A DNA stretch of 64,000 bases, from the NCBI RefSeq assembly GCF_000527175.1, contig NZ_AZUR01000001.1, positions 2,952,501 through 3,016,500 of the forward strand, in the 5' to 3' direction. The stretch comes from Pseudogulbenkiania sp. MAI-1 (lineage in GTDB: Bacteria; Pseudomonadota; Gammaproteobacteria; Burkholderiales; Chromobacteriaceae). The notes beneath the pieces were generated by a model that was given only the letters and a program-made list of their open reading frames with translations, was not told the origin of the DNA and searched no databases. Below are positions 53,665 through 60,866 of this stretch, piece after piece. Position numbers and translations under genes: made by a program. Numbering within the stretch: the first letter of the stretch is position 1; each line of letters opens with the position of its first letter.

Positions 53665-54364
53665 ACCTGTCATCGGGCTGACCACCTACCCACCCGGCCC
53701 GGGACACGGGCATCACACCCCGGACGACTACGTGAACGCCGTGGTGCGCGCCGGCGGGGTGCCGGTACTGCTGCCGCACGTGGGCGTTGCGATGGTGGAG
53801 GAATGGCTGTCATGCGTGGACGGCGTGGTACTGATCGGCGGCGGCGACATCGACCCCGAGCACTACGATGGTGGCCGGCACGACACCATCTACAACCTCA
53901 ATCCGGCGCGTGACGACACCGAACTGGCGCTGGCGCGGGCAGTGCTGGCACGCCGCCTGCCGACGCTGGCGATCTGCCGCGGCCTGCAACTGGTCAACAC
54001 CGTGCTAGGAGGCACGCTGCACCTGCACCTGCCGGACGTGGTCGGCGAGAAGACGCTGCACCGCGCGCCGCCGCGCGAGCCGGTACCACACGCCATCGAG
54101 GTAGCACCGGACAGCTGCCTCGCGACGCTGATCGGCACCGAGAGCAAGTCCGCCTCGTGGCACCACCAGGCAATCGACCGGCTGGGCGCAGGGCTGCGCC
54201 CGGTCGCGTGGGCGCCGGACGGCGTCATCGAGGCGGTGGAGCTGGACGGCCACCCGCAGCTGATCGCCGTGCAGTGGCACCCGGAAATCACTGCTGGACA
54301 GGATCGCACACAGCAGGCGCTGTTCGACCACCTGATCGGCATGGCCGCCAGCCGGCGGCGTTGA
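53657..54364 (+). CDS. Gamma-glutamyl hydrolase of the PuuD class
   Basis: A 235-residue class I amidotransferase-fold (peptidase C26) enzyme. The oxyanion stretch GGGDIDPEHYDGG, nucleophile elbow LAICRGLQLVNTVLGGTLHL (Cys) and catalytic His/Glu in IAVQWHPEIT are present. PuuD relatives cleave gamma-glutamyl-GABA; here the expected substrate is the gamma-glutamyl derivative of the oxidised amine. The start overlaps the alcohol dehydrogenase stop by 8 bases, so translation is coupled. Confidence 0.88.
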   Translation: MAKPVIGLTTYPPGPGHGHHTPDDYVNAVVRAGGVPVLLPHVGVAMVEEWLSCVDGVVLIGGGDIDPEHYDGGRHDTIYNLNPARDDTELALARAVLARRLPTLAICRGLQLVNTVLGGTLHLHLPDVVGEKTLHRAPPREPVPHAIEVAPDSCLATLIGTESKSASWHHQAIDRLGAGLRPVAWAPDGVIEAVELDGHPQLIAVQWHPEITAGQDRTQQALFDHLIGMAASRRR

Positions 54365-54490
54365 ACTCGGGTCCTCCCGCCGCAAAAACCGCGTGCGGGG
54401 CACCCTCACTCGCCTGACAAACCGGCACAGACCGGTGCAGGCCTTCGGCGACAAGCCACCATGCATCAAGACTGGGAAAAAGGAGAAGTC

Positions 54491-55891
54491 ATGGAGAAGC
54501 AAAAGGTCATACGGGAGCTGAAACCCAGCCTCAAGACCATTCATCTGTGGGGAATCGCCGTCGGTCTGGTGATTTCCGGCGAGTACTTCGGCTGGAGCTA
54601 CGGCTGGGCCAGTGCCGGCACGCTGGGCTTTCTGGTGACATCGCTGGTCATCGCCGCGATGTACACCACCTTCATCTTCAGCTACACCGAACTGACCACC
54701 TCGATACCGCACGCCGGCGGCCCGTTTGCCTACGCCCGCCGCGCCTTCGGCCCCACCGGCGGCTTTCTCGCCGGCGCGGCAACGCTGATCGAGTTCGTGT
54801 TCGCCCCGCCGGCCATCGCGCTGGCGATCGGTGCCTACCTGAACGTACAGTTCCCGGGACTGGACCCGAAGCTGGCCGCCGTCGGCGCCTTTCTGGTGTT
54901 CATGGCGCTCAATATCCTCGGCGTGCAGATCGCGGCCACCTTCGAGCTGTTCGTGACGCTGCTCGCCATCGGCGAACTGCTGGTGTTCATGGGCGTGGTT
55001 GCACCGGGCTTCTCATTCGGCAACTTCGTCGCCAATGGCTGGGCTGGTGCGGAACAATTCTCCAGCCTGGCCTTCACCGGCATCCTGGCGGCGATTCCGT
55101 TCGCGATCTGGTTCTTCCTGGCAATCGAAGGCGCGGCGATGGCGGCCGAAGAGGCCGAAGACCCGCGCCGCACCATCCCCAAGGCCTACATCGGCGGCAT
55201 CCTGACGCTGGTGGTGCTGGCGGTGGGGGTGATGATCATGGCCGGCGGCGTGGGCGACTGGCGCAAGCTGGCCAATATCAACGATCCGCTGCCACAGGCG
55301 ATGAAGGCGGTGGTGGGCGATCGCAGTGGCTGGCTGCACATGCTGGTGTGGATTGGCCTGTTCGGCCTGATCGCCAGCTTCCACGGCATTATCATGGGTT
55401 ACTCGCGGCAGATCTTCGCGCTGGCCCGCGCCGGCTACATGCCCCCCTGGTTCGCCAAGGTCCACCCGCGTTTCAAGACCCCGCACCGTGCCATCCTGCT
55501 GGGTGGCGCGATCGGCATCGCCGCCATCTTCAGCGACGAGTGGATCAAGTTCGGCGGCCAGACACTAACCGCCAACATCATCACCATGTCGGTGTTCGGC
55601 GCGCTGGTGATGTACATCATGTCGATGCTGAGCCTGTTCAAGTTGCGCTCCAACGAACCGCGCCTGGAGCGTCCGTTCCGTGCACCGTTCTACCCGCTGT
55701 TCCCTGCCATCGCACTGGCGATCGCCGTGGTATCGCTGATCACCATGGCCTGGCTCAACCAGCTGGTGTTCACCGGCTTCGTGCTGGCACTGCTGACTGG
55801 CTTCGGCTACTTCCTCGCCACCAAGCATCATCGCGACGCGGCCCCGCTCGACGAGATGCTGGAAGTGGGTCTGGCGGCGAGCAAGGACTGA
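54491..55891 (+). CDS. APC-family permease, ethanolamine type
   Basis: A 466-residue amino acid/polyamine/organocation transporter with about twelve membrane spans. Its opening (LKTIHLWGIAVGLVISGEYF then GWSYGWASAGTLGFL) is characteristic of ethanolamine permeases (Eat/EutP-like) as I recall them. Other conserved parts are IPHAGGPFAYARRAFGPTGG and FHGIIMGYSRQIFALARAGY. AAGGAGAAGTC precedes ATG 54491. It is the last gene of the operon and is followed by a strong terminator. Substrate specificity is inferred by resemblance. Confidence 0.85.
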   Translation: MEKQKVIRELKPSLKTIHLWGIAVGLVISGEYFGWSYGWASAGTLGFLVTSLVIAAMYTTFIFSYTELTTSIPHAGGPFAYARRAFGPTGGFLAGAATLIEFVFAPPAIALAIGAYLNVQFPGLDPKLAAVGAFLVFMALNILGVQIAATFELFVTLLAIGELLVFMGVVAPGFSFGNFVANGWAGAEQFSSLAFTGILAAIPFAIWFFLAIEGAAMAAEEAEDPRRTIPKAYIGGILTLVVLAVGVMIMAGGVGDWRKLANINDPLPQAMKAVVGDRSGWLHMLVWIGLFGLIASFHGIIMGYSRQIFALARAGYMPPWFAKVHPRFKTPHRAILLGGAIGIAAIFSDEWIKFGGQTLTANIITMSVFGALVMYIMSMLSLFKLRSNEPRLERPFRAPFYPLFPAIALAIAVVSLITMAWLNQLVFTGFVLALLTGFGYFLATKHHRDAAPLDEMLEVGLAASKD

Positions 55892-55911
55892 CCCCGCTCG
55901 CTCTCCTCTCG

Positions 55912-55939
55912 GGCCACACCGCACCGGTGTGGCCTTTTT
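55912..55939 (+). terminator. Terminator of the amine operon
   Basis: GGCCACACCG..CGGTGTGGCC followed by TTTTT, 20 bp after the permease stop. Confidence 0.85.
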
Positions 55940-55985
55940 GCGTCACGTCGCTGCCGCGCGGCACGCCGGGTGGCGACTCGCCCCC

Positions 55986-56362
55986 TCAGCTGGAACAGCT
56001 GACGCTGATCTCTTCCGCCCACTCCGGCGGGAAACCGGCGTAGGACTCGAACTCGGGCTGTTCGTCGAACGGCTTTTCCAGACAGCGGCTCAAGCGTTCG
56101 ATCTCGCTGTAATCGCGCTCGTCACGCGCCTTGGCGATCGCCACCTCGGCCAAGTAGTTGCGCAGGACGTACTTGGGGTTGACGCGGTTCATGCGCAAGG
56201 CCCGCTCCGCGTCGACGCTTCCTTCCCACGCCAGCCGCTCGCGGTAGCGCGCGGCCCAGACGTCGAACTGCTCGCGCTCGACGAACAGGTCGCGGATCGG
56301 GGCGTTGAGCGCGTCGTCCTGGCGGAATCCGGCCAGCCGACGGAAGAAGATGGTGAAGCTGA
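55986..56362 (-). pseudogene. selO: C-terminal fragment of selO (protein adenylyltransferase)
   Basis: The frame carries only the last 120 or so residues of a SelO/YdiU protein: FTIFFRRLAGF, MNRVNPKYVLRNYLAEVAIA, RLSRCLEKPFDEQPEFESYA and the terminal ISVSCSS with its conserved redox cysteine. Full-length SelO has about 480 residues and its kinase-like catalytic core is upstream of this part. At 56360-56363 the match stops abruptly and the sequence turns into a copy of an ABC permease end in the opposite orientation. So the gene has been cut by a rearrangement. Confidence 0.85.
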
Positions 56363-56487
56363 TGCGTGGCATCCTGCTCAAGGGCAACGACGCCAGCCTG
56401 CTGTGGCCGCAGGTCTGGCCCATCCTGGCGTTCATGGCGGTGGTTCTGGGAATAGGACTGAAGACGTTCCGCCGCACGCTGGATTAG
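56363..56487 (+). pseudogene. Duplicated 3' end of the ABC-2 permease gene
   Basis: These 125 bases encode RGILLKGNDASLLWPQVWPI and LAFMAVVLGIGLKTFRRTLD, the same protein sequence as the end of the permease at 47456-48595 (bases 48471-48595), with under ten base differences, mostly silent. There is no upstream part of the gene. The silent divergence indicates an old copy or a copy from a related allele, not a recent duplication. Confidence 0.85.
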
Positions 56488-56663
56488 GAGTCGCCAATAA
56501 AACGTCGAAGCGTGATAGTGGTAGGCCAGGCCCAGCGTTGCAGCGAGAGTGATCACTCATCATGGCTGACCAAGTGCTACTCACGCGACACAACGCCGCT
56601 ACTCTTCCGTCTCTTCATAACGCATTTCGGGCCGATTCCATATCGGCACGGTTCATTCGGAAC

Positions 56664-56975
56664 CTACTCCAGATGCCGGATAGCCTGACCAAGGCGCAGG
56701 TGAACAAATGGATTTCCAAGACCGCCTGGACATTGCACTGCATTAACAAAGCATTTCATCGTTTTTTCACGGTTTTTGAGGTGAAAGTGCATATCCCCAA
56801 TTGCCGTATACAACCATGTTGCAGCTGGCCAATCTGTGTGGGGTTGTGGTAGCAATTTAATTGCCTCAAGGAATTTTGACTTGGCCTGCTCGTATTCCCC
56901 TATAGCAGCCAAGGAGTTTCCACACTCTGACAGTTGAGAGATTTTTTGATGCAGCTTTTCTTCTAATTGAGTCAT
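56664..56975 (-). CDS. Truncated TPR protein, terminal cassette of the integron array
   Basis: A 103-residue frame: ECGNSLAAIGEYEQAKSKFL and TWLYTAIGDMHFHLKNREKT are tetratricopeptide repeats. The end GNPFVHLRLGQ is followed by AIRHLE and a stop, where relatives continue with a further repeat, so the C-terminus looks lost. AT-rich composition contrasts with the core genome. Relatives often lie beside toxin genes, which suggests an immunity-like role, unproven. It lies directly after attC site 1 in the minus-strand array and has no attC of its own. Confidence 0.6.
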   Translation of the reverse strand: MTQLEEKLHQKISQLSECGNSLAAIGEYEQAKSKFLEAIKLLPQPHTDWPAATWLYTAIGDMHFHLKNREKTMKCFVNAVQCPGGLGNPFVHLRLGQAIRHLE

Positions 56976-57004
56976 GCATTTCCTGACACGAAGCCACGTT
57001 GGTT

Positions 57005-57072
57005 TCTAACGACCCAAGTTGAGGGGCGGGCCGCGCAACGCGCGGACCGTCCCTCTCCAACGCAATGTTAGA
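57005..57072 (-). other. Integron attC site 1
   Basis: A 68-bp imperfect palindrome bounded by TCTAAC and GTTAGA. The inner arms GAGGGGCGGGCC and GGACCGTCCCTC pair around a GC-rich loop. These are the R and L boxes of an attC recombination site. Its core is almost identical to that of attC site 2 at 59856-59924, as expected for sites of one chromosomal integron. Orientation by the minus-strand genes: it closes the cassette with the 57162-57584 gene. Confidence 0.88.
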
Positions 57073-57161
57073 CCCAGCGCCTAAGCCAGCCGCTGTAACC
57101 ACAAAAACCGTCTGAGCCGTCACGTTAAAAGAAGCGAAGTCGCTCAATTACCGTTGATGCT

Positions 57162-57584
57162 TCATTTTCTTGCCTGACTCTCCATCTCAAGGCGATCAAT
57201 AAGATTATCGTCCTGCCTCTTGTGAATCTTGTAGAGGACGGAGTCAGATAGTGTACTAAAAGGCAAATCAACGAGCGCAAAAGGCCATGCAATTACAAAA
57301 AATGGCATTGTCCATGCAACTTTCTTTTTCTCATCCGACTTTTCAGAGGCAAAGGCAAATGGCGCGGAAAGGATAAATAAATCGTCCTCCGCCCCAGCAT
57401 ACACCTTTGATTTAATTGCATAGCAAGAATTTATTCTTTCAGAATGACACTTACAAGAGTCGCCTGTGTAATCCCCTTTCCTGCAGGACTGAAAAGAATG
57501 ATTTGAGTAGTCCTTAAATGTATTACCAAGCGAAGAACAACCTCCAATAAAGAAGGAGACCAAAATTGTAAAAAACACTTTCAT
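57162..57584 (-). CDS. YceK/YidQ-like lipoprotein in a cassette
   Basis: A 140-residue protein with lipobox leader MKVFFTILVSFFIGGCSSLG. The mature part has six cysteines (FQSCRKGDYTGDSCKCHSER, INSCYAIKSKVYAG) and ends with the hydrophobic WPFALVDLPFSTLSDSVLYK, which resembles YceK/YidQ lipoproteins. Function unknown. ATG 57584 follows GAGATGCG. It is AT-rich, unlike the core genome, and forms a gene cassette with attC site 1. Confidence 0.7.
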   Translation of the reverse strand: MKVFFTILVSFFIGGCSSLGNTFKDYSNHSFQSCRKGDYTGDSCKCHSERINSCYAIKSKVYAGAEDDLFILSAPFAFASEKSDEKKKVAWTMPFFVIAWPFALVDLPFSTLSDSVLYKIHKRQDDNLIDRLEMESQARK

Positions 57585-57650
57585 TTTATCGCATCTCACT
57601 ACTATGACAGACAAGGACCATTAATCTACCGAATCGTAGCACCCAGCCAC

Positions 57651-57657
57651 GTCTAAC
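57651..57657 (-). other. Cut end of attC site 3 (low-coordinate box)
   Basis: GTCTAAC lies immediately before the IS1182 left end. Joined to 59443-59504 across the element it rebuilds a 69-bp attC bounded by GTCTAAC and GTTGGGC, the same length as attC site 2. Confidence 0.7.
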
Positions 57658-59439
57658 GAAGCTGTACTAAAACTCCATCTTGCCACCGCGCCACCATCCC
57701 ATCAACATATCCTGACTGCATCATGGGATATCCGGCATGGCCCGCTACAAACACATCGATACCAGCCCACGCCTCCTGCCAGTAGACCTCCGTCAGCAGC
57801 TGCAGCCGGGCACCTTCGAGCACGCACTCGACTACCTGCTCGACCATCTGATCGATTTGAAAAGCTTCGATGCCGAGTTCGGCAACGATCACAATGGGGC
57901 ACCCGCCTATCCCCCAGCCATGCTGCTCAAGGTGGTGTTGTTCGCCTATTCGCGTGGACTTGTCAGCAGCCGCAGCATCGCCCGTGCCTGTCGTGAGCAG
58001 GTCACCTTCATCGCCCTGTCCGGCGATACCCAGCCGCACTTCACCACCATCGCCCGCTTCATCAGCGCGCTGGGCGACAAGATCAGCCAGGTCTTTGCCC
58101 AAGTGTTGTACCTGTGCGACCAACAGAACCTGATCGGGCGCGAGATGTTCGCCATCGACGGCGTCAAACTCCCCTGCAATGCCTCCAAAGCCAAGAGTGG
58201 CACCCGCGCCGAGTTCGCCCAGCAAGCCGATAAGCTGGAGGCCGCGGCCAAGACGATACTGCAGCGGCACCGCGAGGCCGACGCGTTGGCGATCGAGCCG
58301 GATATCCGTCAGAAGGAGCGCCAACGCATCACACGCCTCGAGCGCGATGCCTTGGTCCTGCGGCAATGGCTGATCGACCATCCAGACGATAAAACCTCGG
58401 CCAAGGGCACGCTGCGCAAGAGCAACCGTACCGACAACGACAGCGCCAAGATGGCTACCAGCAAAGGCGTGATTCAGGGCTATACCGGCGTCGCTGCTGT
58501 CGACAGCCGGCACCAGATCATCGTCAATGCCCAGGCCTTCGGCAGCGGTTCGGAACACGCCCTATTCATGGAAGTGGTCGACGCCCTGGGGCCGCAATTC
58601 ATGCCCGACACGGTGATCACTGCCGACGCCGGCTATCACTCCGAGGCCAATCTCAAGCAACTGGCCGAGCGCCAGATTCCCGCGCTCATCGCCGACAATG
58701 GCATGCGCCAGCGTGACGAACGGTTTGCCGATCAGGCCAAGCACAAACAGACCCCGGACCCGCTATACGACAAAACCCGGCAAGCCAAGCCCACCAAGCT
58801 GTTCCGCCCAGCTGACTTCAGCCTCGATGAAGCGCGCAATGTCGCGATCTGCCCGGCTGGGAAGTCGCTCTACAGTAACGGCCAGAACTGCACGCACAAC
58901 GGCAAGGTCGGCCGCAAATTCACCGGAGCCAAGCGTGATTGCCAACCATGCCTCTTGCGTGAGAAGTGCCTGCGCCACCCGGACAAAACGCCGGTGCGGC
59001 AGGTGACGTTCTTCTATAAAGATGTCCCGACGCCGGCCAACCCGTATACCGCCGCGATGCGCAAGCGCATCGACAGCCCGGAGGGCCGGGCCTTATACGG
59101 CCAGCGCCTAGGCACAGTGGAGCCGGTGTTCGGCAACCTGCGCCATAACAAGCGGTTGAACCGTTTCACCCTGCGTGGGAAGGAGAAGGTCAACGCGCAA
59201 TGGCAGCTGTTCTGCCTGGTGCACAACATCGAGAAGCTGTCGCATCACCCGTATCAGCAGCGATGAAAAGAACAGGAAGAATCGGACTGGATTTACCCGA
59301 TACAGCAGCAAGCTGGAGCGGCAAACTCGGCGGGGACTTGATAAGGAGAAATAGACTGCAATTTGAAAAATGAAACCCCAAGCGGAATCGGCTTGGGGTA
59401 TGGGGTGGGATGCGCAAAAAGGGCTAAATCTACAGCCTC
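57658..59439 (+). mobile_element. IS1182-family insertion sequence inside an attC site
   Basis: An element of about 1.78 kb. Its left end reads GAAGCTGTACTAAAACTCC and its right end, on the complement, GAGGCTGTAGATTTAGCCC, so terminal inverted repeats share GAxGCTGTA and further scattered bases. It is flanked by AAC on both sides, which may be the target duplication. It carries one intact transposase gene and a terminator-like hairpin (CCCCAAGC..GCTTGGGG) near the right end. Boundaries are inferred from the repeats and from the attC reconstruction. Confidence 0.75.
57737..59266 (+). CDS. IS1182-family transposase
   Basis: A 509-residue DDE transposase. The N-terminal helix-turn-helix part (FDAEFGNDHNGAPAYPPAML) is followed by the catalytic region with IDGVKLPCNASKAKSGTRAE, VITADAGYHSEANLKQLAER and EPVFGNLRHNKRLNRFTLRG (C-terminal Glu), and a zinc-finger-like CQPCLLREKC. 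It has a full-length frame and may be active. It belongs to the element that splits attC site 3. Confidence 0.92.
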   Translation: MARYKHIDTSPRLLPVDLRQQLQPGTFEHALDYLLDHLIDLKSFDAEFGNDHNGAPAYPPAMLLKVVLFAYSRGLVSSRSIARACREQVTFIALSGDTQPHFTTIARFISALGDKISQVFAQVLYLCDQQNLIGREMFAIDGVKLPCNASKAKSGTRAEFAQQADKLEAAAKTILQRHREADALAIEPDIRQKERQRITRLERDALVLRQWLIDHPDDKTSAKGTLRKSNRTDNDSAKMATSKGVIQGYTGVAAVDSRHQIIVNAQAFGSGSEHALFMEVVDALGPQFMPDTVITADAGYHSEANLKQLAERQIPALIADNGMRQRDERFADQAKHKQTPDPLYDKTRQAKPTKLFRPADFSLDEARNVAICPAGKSLYSNGQNCTHNGKVGRKFTGAKRDCQPCLLREKCLRHPDKTPVRQVTFFYKDVPTPANPYTAAMRKRIDSPEGRALYGQRLGTVEPVFGNLRHNKRLNRFTLRGKEKVNAQWQLFCLVHNIEKLSHHPYQQR

Positions 59440-59504
59440 AACGTTTGAATTCACCGGACTGGCGCGGCTTGCCGCGACAGGTCCGGTGGAATGATGGGTT
59501 GGGC
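59440..59504 (-). other. Larger part of attC site 3, interrupted by IS1182
   Basis: ACCGGAC..GCGCGGC and GCCGCG..GTCCGGT pair to form the inner arms, and GTTGGGC at 59498-59504 is the outer box. The partner box GTCTAAC lies on the other side of the IS at 57651-57657. This site belongs to the cassette holding the 59509-59847 gene and has different inner arms from sites 1 and 2. Confidence 0.75.
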
Positions 59505-59508
59505 GCGG

Positions 59509-59847
59509 TCATACGTTCCCGCCAGCAATTGAAAAGCCTGCCTTCGATAGAACTATGAAGAAGGAGTCATCAGAGGGAAGGATGGCTACTGAACTCGCAC
59601 CATCGACGGTGAGGATGCGCTCAAGAACACGCTCTCGATCGAGTTCTTCGATGGTGGAATTTTCTGATGCCGGCCAACGCGTGCACCAAAAGTAGCTCTC
59701 ATGAGTATTTAGAACTCGAATGGCTTGTTCACTTGAGATGGGTCGCCATGCCTCGACGTTGAACCACTCCAAATTCTCTGGGTTCAAGAAGAATCCCATT
59801 CTTTTTACGACATCCTGGCGGAGTGAGCTACTCAATTGCGCATCCAT
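59509..59847 (-). CDS. Hypothetical cassette protein
   Basis: A 112-residue protein beginning MDAQLSSSLRQDVVKRMGFF, with a middle part rich in Trp and Glu (NVEAWRPISSEQAIRVLNTH, YFWCTRWPASENSTIEELDR) and a beta-rich end (SSVAILPSDDSFFIVLSKAG). I do not recognise a family; it looks like a soluble cytoplasmic alpha/beta protein. The longer frame to 59946 only translates attC site 2, so I start at ATG 59847, 8 bases after that site. Stop and attC site 3 lie 4 bp apart, which is typical cassette packing. Confidence 0.65.
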   Translation of the reverse strand: MDAQLSSSLRQDVVKRMGFFLNPENLEWFNVEAWRPISSEQAIRVLNTHESYFWCTRWPASENSTIEELDRERVLERILTVDGASSVAILPSDDSFFIVLSKAGFSIAGGNV

Positions 59848-59855
59848 TTCTAAGC

Positions 59856-59924
59856 GCCCAACGCCAAAGTTGAGGGGCGGGCCGCGCAACGCGTGGACCG
59901 TCCCTCTCGAACGCCTGGTTAGAC
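59856..59924 (-). other. Integron attC site 2
   Basis: A 69-bp site bounded by GCCCAAC and GTTAGAC, with inner arms GAGGGGCGGGCC and GGACCGTCCCTC. The core differs from attC site 1 at only a few positions, mainly outside the stem. It closes the cassette with the 59949-60308 gene. Confidence 0.88.
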
Positions 59925-59948
59925 CAGGACCCAAAGTTAGGATCAATT

Positions 59949-60308
59949 TTATTCACGTATTTTAAGCTCCTGCTCAAGCTCCTTGGCTCGTACTTCAGTC
60001 ATTAGAGTCTGTGCACCAATGATAGTCAGTGATTCCGCACTACCCCCGCGGTTAATGTCACCGGAGAACTCAGAATCTAGGTCTCGAAACTTGATCCAAG
60101 CACGTTGCGACGCCCTCAGCTTGCGTTGCCCTTCAGCATCCAATTTCTTAAGAAGCTTACTATAAATGGCATTCAGATTCTTGTCTGCGGCCGAATATTC
60201 TACTTCCGCACATCTAAGCATATCCGCGTTTGTAATGGCTTTATCGCACGCCCCTCCTGCATCAGCGAAAAATGGTAAAAAAGCAAGAAGAAGAAAAATT
60301 TTTCTCAT
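59949..60308 (-). CDS. LprI-like (DUF1311) exported protein in a cassette
   Basis: A 119-residue exported protein: leader MRKIFLLLAFLPFFADAGGA, then CDKAITNADMLRCAEVEYSA, NLNAIYSKLLKKLDAEGQRK and LRASQRAWIKFRDLDSEF. This is the DUF1311/LprI pattern, including the cysteine pair and the QRAW..RD motif. LprI of Mycobacterium inhibits lysozyme; activity here is unknown. I start at ATG 60308; a GTG two codons earlier is also open. AT-rich, and placed 24 bp before attC site 2 in the minus direction. Confidence 0.75.
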   Translation of the reverse strand: MRKIFLLLAFLPFFADAGGACDKAITNADMLRCAEVEYSAADKNLNAIYSKLLKKLDAEGQRKLRASQRAWIKFRDLDSEFSGDINRGGSAESLTIIGAQTLMTEVRAKELEQELKIRE

Positions 60309-60346
60309 GATCACCGAAATATAGCAAGGGGATAATAGGGGAATAA

Positions 60347-60383
60347 TAGGGGTCAGACCCCTATTGCTCTCGCAATGTTAGGC
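60347..60383 (-). other. Partial attC-like end with internal palindrome
   Basis: GTTAGGC at 60377-60383 has the form of an attC outer box and follows GAGAGCAATAGGGGTC on the complement. Instead of the partner half, the sequence runs into AATAGGGGTCAGACCCCTATT (a palindrome) and GGGGATAATAGGGGAATAAT direct repeats. I read it as a degenerate attC of the cassette holding the 60420-60617 frame. Confidence 0.4.
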
Positions 60384-60419
60384 CACCGACCTAGCTCCTG
60401 CGGCTAACCACTCTGCGAT

Positions 60420-60617
60420 TTAAATTGCCAGTTTGAGAAAGCGCTCGCAGGCAGATCCTTCAGATGAGTACGTTTCACTTAACTCTAAATGGCCACGCTC
60501 ATAAAGGCTAACAATCCATAAGGACTTCCCCGTCAACCCCAATGAACTGACTTGGGGTTTATTCAATCGGTTTCGTGCACGCAGTGCTTGCGGTGCGTGC
60601 ACGAAACCGAAACACAT
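60420..60617 (-). CDS. Small hypothetical cassette frame, 5' end altered
   Basis: A 65-codon frame. From residue 20 it reads KPQVSSLGLTGKSLWIVSLY and ERGHLELSETYSSEGSACER, which looks like a real small soluble protein. The first 19 residues are translated from one arm of a perfect inverted repeat (60568-60609), so the original start may be missing. I do not recognise a family. It would be a further minus-strand cassette gene. Confidence 0.45.
   Translation of the reverse strand: MCFGFVHAPQALRARNRLNKPQVSSLGLTGKSLWIVSLYERGHLELSETYSSEGSACERFLKLAI
60568..60609. repeat. Perfect 16-bp inverted repeat
   Basis: CGGTTTCGTGCACGCA and its exact complement flank a 10-base loop. It lies over the 5' end of the small cassette frame. 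There is no T-run, so it is not a standard terminator; it may mark the edge of an inserted or deleted element. Confidence 0.7.
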
Positions 60618-60866
60618 TTCCCATCCTGCCTTCAGCGATTGTCGTCACAAGAACAGACTGCATCTCCATAACCGGCCTTGTTGGGCTGACTTCGCCCGGG
60701 CCAACATATAAACCGCTCCACCTGGCCTCATTCGTTCATCGGGCACGCCGTCGCTGTGGGGATCAGCCGCAGCGGGCTTGGGGCCCACCTTGTTAGTCAG
60801 GTTCACAGGTGGTCGGTCTGACCTGTTTGGCTATCGCTTGCGAGTCGCAGGGGCGGGAGGTGCTCC
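60618..60866. other. Non-coding stretch between cassette frame and IS110 gene, possible interrupted attC
   Basis: No convincing gene is present. GGCCAAC at 60699-60705 and GTTAGTC at 60792-60798 have the form of paired attC outer boxes, but the inner arms between them pair poorly. The second box is followed directly by what should be the end of the IS110-family element, which fits the known habit of some IS1111-group elements of inserting into attC sites. Confidence 0.35.

Noticed and set aside
56122..56556. A 144-codon minus-strand frame with a hydrophobic start
   Set aside because: It crosses the permease-tail copy and the selO fragment in wrong frames; only the first 20 or so codons look protein-like, so it is at most another scar.
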